A DNA stretch of 40,558 bases from Hyphococcus sp. (GTDB lineage Bacteria; Pseudomonadota; Alphaproteobacteria; Caulobacterales; Parvularculaceae): the NCBI GenBank assembly GCA_021776375.1, contig JAJFGA010000034.1, forward strand, positions 1 to 40,558, in the 5' to 3' direction. This document shows positions 33,246 through 40,558 of this stretch, in pieces. A program made the translations under genes and the position numbers. The notes under the pieces were generated by a model. It had not been told where the DNA came from and searched no databases. It was given only the letters and a program-made list of their open reading frames with translations. Numbering within the stretch: the first letter of the stretch is position 1; each line of letters starts with the position of its first letter.

Positions 33246-35330
33246 ATGCGACCCGCCATCCTCAACCCGCTTTTTGCCGACATCACCGCCCTGCTCGGGG
33301 TCGGGCCTAAAATTGCGGTGATGATCGGCAAGGTCGCCGGGCCGCGTATCGTCGACCTCATGCTAACGCCGCCAATCAACATTATCGACCGCTCCAAGCG
33401 GCCCAAAATCGAGGAAGCCGCATTTGGCGAGCTGGCGACGTTCCTGGTCACCATCGACCGTCACGAGCCCCCGCCCAAAGGCCGCCGGTTACCGTATAAA
33501 GTCATTTGCTCTGATGAGACCGGCTTCATGACCCTGGTGTTCTTTCATGCGCGCGCCGATTATTTAAAACGCGCGCTGCCCGAAGGGGAACACCGGCTGG
33601 TCAGCGGCAAGCTGGAAGATTTCAACGGCGGGCGGCAAATGGTTCACCCGGACTATATCGCCGATCCGAAAAAACCGGAGGACCTGCCGCTGCATGAGCC
33701 GGTTTATCCGCTGACGGCTGGCCTGTCCGCTGCGGTGATGCGCAAAGCGGTAGTCCATGCATTGGAGCGCGCGCCCGATTTAACGGAATGGCAGGACGAG
33801 GCCTGGTTGAAGGCCCGCAAATGGTCCGACTGGAAATCATCCCTTGAGGCGGTTCATCGCCCGACATCGTCACAGGACATTTCCCTGTTAACACCGGCGC
33901 GCATGCGTCTTGCCTATGACGAGTTGCTCGCCAACCAGCTGGCCTTGATGTTGATCCGCAAAGCACGCGTAAAATCCAAAGGCCGCGCCATCACCGGCGA
34001 CGGACGGCTGGCCGCAAAAGCAAAGACCGCTCTCCCCTTCACGCTCACCAATTCACAGACCCATGCGCTGGGCGAAATTTTTGACGACATGCGCTCACAT
34101 GAGCGCATGGTGCGGCTGGTCCAGGGCGATGTCGGTTCCGGCAAAACCGTGGTCGCCTTTCTGGCGATGCTATCGGCGATTGAGGCCGGTGCGCAGGCGG
34201 CGTTTATGGCGCCGACGGAGATCCTCGCTCGCCAGCATTTGGAGTCTCTGGGCCCGCTTGCCGACGCCACCGGTATTCGCCTCGATATTCTAACCGGGCG
34301 CGACAAAGGCGCCGCCCGCCGCGAAAAGCTGGAGCGCTTGGAGAGCGGCGAGATTGATATGCTGATCGGCACCCACGCCATCTTTCAAGAAGGGGTTAAC
34401 TTCCGCGACCTCGCCCTCGTCGTCATCGATGAACAACACCGCTTTGGTGTTCATCAGCGCGTATCGTTGACGCAAAAAGGCGCCCGGCCGGATCTTTTGG
34501 TGATGACCGCAACACCCATTCCGCGCACGCTCACTCTCACCGCTTACGGCGATATGGATGTCAGCCAAATTACTGAAAAGCCGCCCGGTCGCAAACCGAT
34601 TGATACACGGACAATTCCACTATCGCGGCTTGATGAAATTATCGACGGGGTGCGCCGCGCGGTCTCCAAAGGCGATCAGGTCTATTGGGTCTGCCCGTTA
34701 GTGGAAGAATCTGAACTGTTAGAACTCACTGCGGCGGAGGAGCGCTTTGAAAGCCTCAAAGCTGTTCTCGGCGATCGTGTCGGGCTTATCCATGGACGCA
34801 TGTCAGGGCCGGAAAAAGATGCGATCATGGAACGGTTTTACGATGGCGCGTTATCCGTTCTGATTGCCACAACCGTGATTGAAGTCGGCGTCGACGCGCC
34901 CAACGCAACGATTATCATCATTGAGCATGCTGAACGTTTTGGCCTTGCCCAACTCCACCAGCTGCGCGGCCGGGTTGGACGCGGCGACAAGGCCTCTTCT
35001 TGTATTCTGCTGTATAAATCTCCGTTGGGCGAGACCGCCAAATCGCGGCTTAATATTTTGCGGCAAACCGAAGACGGTTTTTTAATCGCCGAGGAAGACC
35101 TGCGCCTGCGCGGGGCGGGCGATCTTCTGGGCGCGGCGCAATCCGGCTTTCCTCGGTTCCAATTGGCAGACCTCAGCGTCCATGGCGAGCTGCTCGCCGC
35201 CGCCCGAGATGATGCAAAACTCATCACCGAGCGCGATCCTCATCTGAAATCACCGCGCGGCGAGGCTTTGCGGGTACTTCTTTACCTTTTCAATCGCGAT
35301 GATGCGGTTAAACTGTTAAGCGCTGGCTGA
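33246..35330 (+). CDS. recG: ATP-dependent DNA helicase
   Basis: This 694-residue RecG reverses stalled replication forks and migrates Holliday junctions. The N-terminal wedge/OB domain includes GVGPKIAVMIGK and DLMLTPPINIIDRS, and later YPLTAGLSAAVMRKAV. The helicase part has Walker A VQGDVGSGKTVVAFLAML, FMAPTEILARQHLESL, DEQHRFGVHQR (Walker B), TATPIPRTLTLTAYGDMDVS, IATTVIEVGVDAPNATIIII and QLHQLRGRVGRGDKAS, and the C-terminal RLRGAGDLLGAAQSGFPRF. Length is normal. It is divergent from sdhE. Confidence 0.97.
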   Translation: MRPAILNPLFADITALLGVGPKIAVMIGKVAGPRIVDLMLTPPINIIDRSKRPKIEEAAFGELATFLVTIDRHEPPPKGRRLPYKVICSDETGFMTLVFFHARADYLKRALPEGEHRLVSGKLEDFNGGRQMVHPDYIADPKKPEDLPLHEPVYPLTAGLSAAVMRKAVVHALERAPDLTEWQDEAWLKARKWSDWKSSLEAVHRPTSSQDISLLTPARMRLAYDELLANQLALMLIRKARVKSKGRAITGDGRLAAKAKTALPFTLTNSQTHALGEIFDDMRSHERMVRLVQGDVGSGKTVVAFLAMLSAIEAGAQAAFMAPTEILARQHLESLGPLADATGIRLDILTGRDKGAARREKLERLESGEIDMLIGTHAIFQEGVNFRDLALVVIDEQHRFGVHQRVSLTQKGARPDLLVMTATPIPRTLTLTAYGDMDVSQITEKPPGRKPIDTRTIPLSRLDEIIDGVRRAVSKGDQVYWVCPLVEESELLELTAAEERFESLKAVLGDRVGLIHGRMSGPEKDAIMERFYDGALSVLIATTVIEVGVDAPNATIIIIEHAERFGLAQLHQLRGRVGRGDKASSCILLYKSPLGETAKSRLNILRQTEDGFLIAEEDLRLRGAGDLLGAAQSGFPRFQLADLSVHGELLAAARDDAKLITERDPHLKSPRGEALRVLLYLFNRDDAVKLLSAG

Positions 35331-35461
35331 TGGTCCAGGTTTTGAACATCTGGTCTTAATCCTGCAAGCAGACCCAATCAGTAGCGTTGTTAATATTCAT
35401 TGACGGAAGGTGCGAATTACCGCTGCCATCAAAGGTTAAACCGGGTGTTAGGGAACTTCTA

Positions 35462-37210
35462 ATGAGCGTCAGACCTAAGAGCGAGAAACCTGACAAAGAT
35501 ATGCTCGTCTCGCATATTTACGCCACCACCATCGCTCCGGAAAATTATGATTCCCTGATGGATACGATAGAGTTTTTCGTCGGCGCCGGCAAAAGCGAAC
35601 CGACTGATCTCACACTCGATAGTCATTTTCAAACGGCGCTGAAAATCCTGAACCGCATGGGCCGGCGCCGTAAGGAACAAAACCGCGAAGACGCCCTCGT
35701 CCGCAATGCCCCGGGGCCCACTTATGTTGCCAATGCACTCGGGCAGATCACGGCAATGAATAATTCCGCCAAGGCGCCCTTCCCATCAGACCCGACAACA
35801 CTTCAGGATTTGAATATCGACGATGAAGTGCTCGCCCAGCTTTTCAGATGGATGGATACCGAGGACGAAACCTACGCCGACATATTCATCGAACCGGCGA
35901 TGATCGGCGAACCGGCGCAAAGCAGCTGTATAATTGCGCGGCGCTTAGCGCCTCTTAACAACACCGTTGAAGAAAAGGCTGAAGGCCTACAACATTTTTT
36001 TATTACGACGGTCGAGCTTCGCTTCTGCCCAGAGCGGGCGCAACATTTCCTGGCGGCTTATGCGCTGACAGACGCCGAAATGGATGTCGCCATCGACCTG
36101 GCCAACGGGGTTAGCCCGACAGATATCGCTAAAAAGCGCAAGACATCGATCAATACCGTCAGGGCGCAAATCAAAGCGATCCTGCGCAAAACGCATACGA
36201 CCGGGGTTTCCGACCTCGTGCGGCTCATATGCGGGTTTTCCGCCGGTCTCACCGCTGCGATTAACGCCTCGAGCGAGGCGACTTTGACAGGCGTCGCCTC
36301 AGAGCTGAAACAGCGTCACATGATGACCCTGTCGGATGGGCGCCAGCTGTTCTGGCTGGAACAAGGCGACATGACCGGCCAGCCGGTGATCTGTCTGCAC
36401 AGTTTTCTTTATGGTGTTGAGTGGCCCGATGACGCCGTTGAAGCACTTGCCACCCAGCATTTGCGCATCATTTCGCCCTCTCGCCCAGGCTTTGGCGCCT
36501 CGGATTTAGCCCCATCCGCCTATGGCGAAGACCTCCTTGATACCGTCGCGAACGATCTCCGCCAACTGATGGATCATTTGAGGCTTGAGCGGGCCATTAT
36601 TATGGGCCACGTCATGGGGTCGGTTTATGCCTTGCGCTTCGCGCTCCTACACCCAACGCGTGTTACCGCGTTGCTTGCCATCTCTCACGCGCCAATCTGG
36701 CGGGAAGAGTGGCTCGAGCAACTACCAAAACGCCAACGCATTATTGCCCGCATAACTCAGCATGCACCGCATCTTCTGCCCTTTGTAACACGCGCCGGCA
36801 TCGCGCTCATTGACGCCGGCTACATCGAGCAATTTGTCAATGCACTGCATAAAGGAATTCCCGCTGATGCTCTGGCCCTGGAGCGTAAGACAGTCTTTGA
36901 TGCTGTGGCGAAAGGATTGGAGTATGCGACCCAACAGGGAAGCGAAGGATTTCGGCGTGATTGCCCGTTCACGCTGAAGGATTACTCAACCACAGCGCGC
37001 GCATTGGAAATGCCGTTCCATATCATTCATGGAGAATGCGACAAAATCGTGCCGCCCGGCAATATAGAACTCTTTGCCGAGATTGCGCCGGCAACACAGG
37101 TAACGCGGGTTAAGGACGCCGGGCAACTTCTCCTGTTCAGCCACTGGGAAGTCGTGCTGAAAGCGCTCAGCGAGGCGGCGAACAGCGCCCACATGAGGCC
37201 ATTAGCGTAG
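35462..37210 (+). CDS. PAS-like/LuxR-type HTH/alpha-beta hydrolase fusion lacking the nucleophile Ser
   Basis: This protein has 582 residues from the ATG at 35462, which has AGGGA eight bases upstream. Residues about 85-180 contain a PAS-like stretch (YVANALGQITAMNNSAK). Residues about 202-255 are a GerE/LuxR HTH (LTDAEMDVAIDLANG, IAKKRKTSINTVRAQIKAIL). Residues about 285-580 are an alpha/beta hydrolase fold (VICLHSFLYGVEW, SPSRPGFGASD, HGECDKIVPPGN with a possible acid Asp, and FSHWEVV). The nucleophile elbow, normally G-x-S-x-G, reads GHVMG (382-386), with Val for Ser; I checked this on the DNA. The hydrolase part is therefore probably a ligand sensor driving the HTH. The ligand and target genes are unknown. 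Confidence 0.85.
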   Translation: MSVRPKSEKPDKDMLVSHIYATTIAPENYDSLMDTIEFFVGAGKSEPTDLTLDSHFQTALKILNRMGRRRKEQNREDALVRNAPGPTYVANALGQITAMNNSAKAPFPSDPTTLQDLNIDDEVLAQLFRWMDTEDETYADIFIEPAMIGEPAQSSCIIARRLAPLNNTVEEKAEGLQHFFITTVELRFCPERAQHFLAAYALTDAEMDVAIDLANGVSPTDIAKKRKTSINTVRAQIKAILRKTHTTGVSDLVRLICGFSAGLTAAINASSEATLTGVASELKQRHMMTLSDGRQLFWLEQGDMTGQPVICLHSFLYGVEWPDDAVEALATQHLRIISPSRPGFGASDLAPSAYGEDLLDTVANDLRQLMDHLRLERAIIMGHVMGSVYALRFALLHPTRVTALLAISHAPIWREEWLEQLPKRQRIIARITQHAPHLLPFVTRAGIALIDAGYIEQFVNALHKGIPADALALERKTVFDAVAKGLEYATQQGSEGFRRDCPFTLKDYSTTARALEMPFHIIHGECDKIVPPGNIELFAEIAPATQVTRVKDAGQLLLFSHWEVVLKALSEAANSAHMRPLA

Positions 37211-37229
37211 CCAACGAACAGGTACGCTT

Positions 37230-38045
37230 TCAGCTCGCGGCTTTGGACTTTCCAGAGCCGAAAAGCCGGCTTCGCAAGGTTACCCGCTGCGGCGTGGCGG
37301 CAATGTCTTCGAGCTTTCGAAGCGCCTCTTCAGGGGATGAATAATCGGGCACCACAAGCCCCATGGAGAAAATCATCTTCGCTGCTTCTTCAACGCTCAT
37401 GCTCAATATGCGCATGTCCTCGCGCGGAAGGAACAACAAAAACCCGGAGGTCGGGTTCGGCACGGTCGGAACAAACAAAGCGGTCAGCTCTTCACCCTGA
37501 TCATCAAGAAGACTGGCGACCTCGCCTTTGGTTTCTCCAACGAGAAACGCCATCGCCCATGAGCCACGGCGTGGATACTCAATTAACGCCACCTGCTTAA
37601 ACGAGCGATCGGACTGTTGCAGTGCGGTTTCAAAAACATTTTTAAAAAACCGATAGAGGTTTCGCACCACCGGCAGCGATTCAAACAACTGCTCCCATCC
37701 GGCAACGATTGACCGGCCGACAAAATTCTTGGTGACCGCACCAAGTAGAACCAGTGCAACAAACGCGATGAGGATGCCAAAGCCGGGCAACACCTGCAGG
37801 AAAGTCTCAATTGTGCTGCCGCTGTCGGGAAGCGTGGCTTTTACGAAAGCGTCGAGTTTCGCCATCGGCCCGGTAACGAACCAGTAGACCAGTGCGACAG
37901 TGATACCGACAGGGGCCGCAATCACCACCCCGGCCAGGAAACTCGTCCGCAGCCCGCTCCATAGGCCCGCCCGTTTCGGCTGAATCAGCGGGGCATGGGC
38001 GCTGTGGCCAGAATTGTCGTTCGAATTGTTCTTCTCGTCACTCAT
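37230..38045 (-). CDS. DUF502 membrane protein
   Basis: This 271-residue protein belongs to the DUF502 family of unknown function. Membrane segments lie at about 34-55 (SFLAGVVIAAPVGITVALVYWF) and 80-105 (LQVLPGFGILIAFVALVLLG). The family stretch follows: GRSIVAGWEQLFESLPVVRNLYRFFKN, split as GRSIVAGWEQLF and ESLPVVRNLYRFFKN, then VALIEYPRRGSWAMAFLVGE, VFVPT-like LFVPTVPNPTSGFLLFLPRE, and MSVEEAAKMIFSMG. I chose the ATG at 38045 because AGGGAC stands before it and the frame upstream has no family match. It overlaps no neighbour and is convergent with the LuxR-fusion gene, 19 bases from its stop. Family members occur widely in Proteobacteria without a known function. Confidence 0.9.
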   Translation of the reverse strand: MSDEKNNSNDNSGHSAHAPLIQPKRAGLWSGLRTSFLAGVVIAAPVGITVALVYWFVTGPMAKLDAFVKATLPDSGSTIETFLQVLPGFGILIAFVALVLLGAVTKNFVGRSIVAGWEQLFESLPVVRNLYRFFKNVFETALQQSDRSFKQVALIEYPRRGSWAMAFLVGETKGEVASLLDDQGEELTALFVPTVPNPTSGFLLFLPREDMRILSMSVEEAAKMIFSMGLVVPDYSSPEEALRKLEDIAATPQRVTLRSRLFGSGKSKAAS

Positions 38046-38228
38046 AGTACCGTTTGTCCCTGAGGCGGTTAACAAAACAGGTCGTTCACATAGCACCGAA
38101 AAATCGACTTTGCGTGACGCCTATAAACATTTTAACAATAAATGGGCGGTTTTTTTGCCGCCACAATGGGTATGGTCTCTCTGTTGGACGATTAAATGCC
38201 GGTCCGAGGGCGCAATCTGGGAGAATTC

Positions 38229-39404
38229 ATGGTCACCATGCGACAGGCATTGGCGTTAATTGTTGCGGCCAGTCTGGCGGTGGCGGCCGTCATTGCGGTG
38301 GTTTTCCAGGATAATATCGTCAGATTCAACCTCAACCCGCGCATTCCTTACCAAATTTACACACCCCCGCCGCCGCCCGCTTATGGCGCACGGGGCGCCT
38401 GGATTTTATGGCCGAGCGAGGCGGGCGCCGGTCTTGCTGATGTGTTTTACGTCCATTCAACAACATACGCCGCCCGAAGGCATTGGAATGCCCCTCTCAA
38501 CGCAAAAAAAGCCGATGCAACCCTGCGAAGGGTTGCCGCACCGAATGAGGCTGGACCGTTTATTGGGCTCGGCGCGGTCTACGGTCCGCGATATCGCCAG
38601 GCGACACTGTTTGCCAATTTCACCCATAAATATGACGGGCTCGCCGCGCGCGAGTTGGCTTATGGCGATATCGAAAAGGCTTTCGAAACCTTCCTGAAAG
38701 AGCGAGACACGGAGCGGCCATTCATACTGGTCGGCTATGGGCAAGGCGGATTACACGTTCTTGGCTTACTGCAATACCGTATTGCAACGGATGAAGCCTT
38801 ACGCGCCCGCCTCGCGGCGGCTTATGTGATTGGCGAGCCGACGCCGATTTCGATATTCGACGATAGCCTCGCGGCGATCCCGCCCTGTCGTACGCCTGGC
38901 GATATTCGCTGCGTGATCTCTTATATCGACCTCGAGCCGACATTCGACGATGACCGGCGGCGCTTTCGCGATCGTTCGCTGGCTTGGGGCGACAACAAGA
39001 AACTCATGTCTCTGCCCGCAGCGCCCTTGCTTTGCATCAATCCGTTGGCCTGGACGCTCAGCCTAGAGCCGGTCAGCGCGGACATGCATGTTGGCGCCGC
39101 CTCCGCGACGGGGCTGCAATTAGGCGAAACCCCGCCCGCCATCGCCAAAGCCATTGGCGCTCAATGCAACAAGGGCATTCTTACCGTCGATCCGCCACAA
39201 CAGAATTTTTTGCGCCGTAAACACTGGTTCGGCGATCATTGGCGCGCGCAGGATTTCAATCTGTTTTATCATGACCTGACGGCCGATGCGACGCGCAGGG
39301 TCCAAAATCTGAACATCACGCTTGAACAGGAAGCGCGGTTTCTGGCGCCGATTGACGAAGCGGTTGATCTTAAGGTCAGTCCCATCAATAAGGCTCCTGA
39401 ATAG
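38229..39404 (+). CDS. DUF3089 protein (alpha-beta hydrolase fold) lacking the nucleophile Ser
   Basis: This protein has 391 residues from the ATG at 38229, with GGGAG six bases upstream. An N-terminal anchor or signal (ALALIVAASLAVAAVIAVVF) is followed by the DUF3089 domain: ADVFYVHSTTYA, VYGPRYRQATLFANF, then ERPFILVGYGQGGLHVLGLL and DLTADATRRVQNL near the end. In this family the nucleophile motif is GHSQG; here residues 169-173 are GYGQG, so the Ser is Gly (checked on the DNA). The fold is kept but hydrolysis by the usual triad seems impossible. It lies 33 bases before galU on the same strand and may share its transcript. The extracytoplasmic role is unknown. Confidence 0.85.
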   Translation: MVTMRQALALIVAASLAVAAVIAVVFQDNIVRFNLNPRIPYQIYTPPPPPAYGARGAWILWPSEAGAGLADVFYVHSTTYAARRHWNAPLNAKKADATLRRVAAPNEAGPFIGLGAVYGPRYRQATLFANFTHKYDGLAARELAYGDIEKAFETFLKERDTERPFILVGYGQGGLHVLGLLQYRIATDEALRARLAAAYVIGEPTPISIFDDSLAAIPPCRTPGDIRCVISYIDLEPTFDDDRRRFRDRSLAWGDNKKLMSLPAAPLLCINPLAWTLSLEPVSADMHVGAASATGLQLGETPPAIAKAIGAQCNKGILTVDPPQQNFLRRKHWFGDHWRAQDFNLFYHDLTADATRRVQNLNITLEQEARFLAPIDEAVDLKVSPINKAPE

Positions 39405-39437
39405 TCAGTATCCAACGCCGCAACCTCCAAGGTGGTC

Positions 39438-40307
39438 ATGAAACCAGTTCGCAAAGTTATCATTCCCGTCGCCGGTCACGGCACCAGAGTGCTGCCCGCC
39501 ACCAAATCCATTCCAAAAGAATTGCTGCCGTTGGTGGACCGCCCGCTGATTGATTATGTCGTTCGCGAAGCCTTTGACGCCGGCATTGAGCATGTGATCT
39601 TGGTAACCGGTCGCGGCAAAGGGGCCATCGAAGATTATTTCGATCACGCCTTCGAGCTTGAGACCGGTCTGGAGGCCAAGAACAAATCCGACATTCTGGC
39701 GCGCGTGCGCAAGTCGATCCCAAAAGCGGGCTCCATATCCTACACTCGCCAACAGGCGCCGCTCGGTCTTGGCCATGCGGTGTGGTGCGCGCGCGATATT
39801 ATCGGCGACGAGCCGTTTGCAGTCTCCCTGCCCGATGTCGTCATCGATGGCGCGCCCTCGGCGTTGGCGCAAATGGTTGGCGAATATGAAAAGACCGGCG
39901 GTAATATTATCGCTGTCGAAGAAGTGCCGATAGAGGACACCAACAAATATGGCGTGGTCGCGGCTAAAGCAGAGCGCGCTGGCCGGTCTTTTGAAATATC
40001 AGCGATGGTCGAAAAACCCGACCCCGCAAAAGCGCCTTCCAATCTCGCCATTACCGGGCGTTATATTCTGCAGCCGGAGATCTTTGGGTTGCTAGAAAAA
40101 ACCGCGCGCGGCGCCGGCGGAGAAATCCAACTGACAGATGCGATGGATGCACTGATGGCGCAGCAAGCGTTTTACGCCTACGAATATGAAGGCGTCAGTC
40201 ATGATTGTGGCTCAACGCTTGGATGGCTGACCGCAAACGCGGCCCTGGCGCTCAACAACCCTGAGCTTGGCGCTGCGTATAAAGAGTTCTTGAAGTCGCG
40301 GCTCTAA
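39438..40307 (+). CDS. galU: UTP-glucose-1-phosphate uridylyltransferase
   Basis: This 289-residue GalU makes UDP-glucose from UTP and glucose-1-phosphate for lipopolysaccharide and polysaccharide synthesis. The N-terminal nucleotide site is IIPVAGHGTRVLPATKSIPK (residues 8-27), followed by ELLPLVDRPLIDYVV, FAVSLPDVVIDG, GVVAAKAERAGRSFEI, VEKPDPAKAPSNLAITGRYI (split: VEKPDPAKAPS, NLAITGRYI) and EIQLTDAMDAL. GalU proteins usually have GLGTR; GHGTR is a small change. I chose the ATG at 39438, which follows AAGGTGG closely; a GTG two codons earlier is less likely. The length is normal. Confidence 0.95.
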   Translation: MKPVRKVIIPVAGHGTRVLPATKSIPKELLPLVDRPLIDYVVREAFDAGIEHVILVTGRGKGAIEDYFDHAFELETGLEAKNKSDILARVRKSIPKAGSISYTRQQAPLGLGHAVWCARDIIGDEPFAVSLPDVVIDGAPSALAQMVGEYEKTGGNIIAVEEVPIEDTNKYGVVAAKAERAGRSFEISAMVEKPDPAKAPSNLAITGRYILQPEIFGLLEKTARGAGGEIQLTDAMDALMAQQAFYAYEYEGVSHDCGSTLGWLTANAALALNNPELGAAYKEFLKSRL

Positions 40308-40326
40308 CGCCGGGCGCTGTATGTAC

Positions 40327-40466
40327 TTGCGGCTATCCTTCGCGACGAATTGGATATTTAACAATATCCCATTCTCCTCAGGATGAGGATGTATGGGTTG
40401 AAAAACAACACACCCTTATCCTGAGGAGCCTTGGCAAAGCCAAGGCGTCGCGAAGGATAGCCGCAA
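40327..40466. repeat. Long imperfect palindromic repeat (REP-like) after galU
   Basis: The outer arms are perfect over 21 bases: 40327-40347 pairs with 40446-40466 (the arm contains CTATCCTTCGCGACG). Inside, CTCCTCAGGAT (40374-40384) pairs with ATCCTGAGGAG (40418-40428), and CTTGGC-AAA-GCCAAG (within 40429-40445) makes a side hairpin. The CTCCTCAGGAT, CTTGGC-loop-GCCAAG and GCGAAGGAT blocks look like a dispersed palindromic repeat that I recall from other alphaproteobacterial genomes. As transcribed RNA it would form a branched structure of about 140 bases that could end or protect the galU mRNA. The remaining bases to the window end hold nothing else that I can name. Confidence 0.75.
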
Positions 40467-40558
40467 AGCCGCACAACCTATTGGAATTCGCAGGCGCAAA
40501 AAATGCAACCCAGAGAGGGTAGTCTTCCATAAAACCTATATTTGGTGAAAAGTTATCC

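Noticed and set aside
38140-38165. GGCGG...CCGCC stem with a run of T between DUF502 and DUF3089 genes
   Set aside because: The T-run is inside the loop, not after the stem, and both genes point away from it, so it is not a terminator.

Overview
The window looks like a chromosome segment of a moderately GC-rich alphaproteobacterium. The support is gene order and type: a recG/sdhE/mfd neighbourhood, a queF...queA-tgt operon, a SorAB-type sulfite dehydrogenase, a PopA/PleD-like regulator, and ATGA-overlapped operons with GGAGG/AAGGA ribosome sites. I think of the Hyphomonadaceae/Caulobacterales side of the class, but the exact genus cannot be read from this sequence.

Positions 1-9900 are accessory DNA. 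The left end holds the 3' part of a DDE integrase, then (minus strand) a candidate immunity gene overlapped by the tip of an RHS polymorphic toxin with a complete Hint domain. The RHS body is cut off near 2000 by a broken IS5-type element, which itself abuts an IS3-family orfA. Next come a molybdenum hydroxylase operon (iorA, iorB, xdhC, mocA-like) and a secreted carbohydrate-type protein. The region ends at a truncated phage-type integrase lying against tRNA-Lys(UUU), which reads as the scar of a tRNA-integrated island.

Positions 9900-15700 form one tight minus-strand operon: queF, a cyclophilin, a Nudix hydrolase, cysE, queA, a CsaA-like protein and tgt. QueF makes preQ1, Tgt inserts it into tRNA and QueA modifies it further, so three queuosine steps are grouped. 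Tgt has lost two of the four usual zinc ligands. tRNA-Phe(GAA) follows. Positions 15878-24631 hold paaK with an aldehyde dehydrogenase, sorAB, a putative clan GH-A secreted glycosidase, an unknown membrane protein and a histidine phosphatase.

Positions 24741-40307 hold a TPR/VanY carboxypeptidase, a REC-REC-degenerate GGDEF protein that keeps the c-di-GMP inhibitory site (PopA-like), mfd, an APC permease, sdhE, recG, a PAS/LuxR/alpha-beta hydrolase fusion, a DUF502 membrane protein, a DUF3089 protein and galU. The LuxR fusion and the DUF3089 protein both lack the nucleophile serine of their hydrolase folds, which suggests binding rather than catalysis. The window ends with a 140-base palindromic repeat. 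The observations most worth following are the orphan RHS toxin/immunity cassette, the PopA-like regulator, the two nucleophile-less hydrolase-fold proteins, the degenerate Tgt zinc site and the tRNA-Lys island scar.
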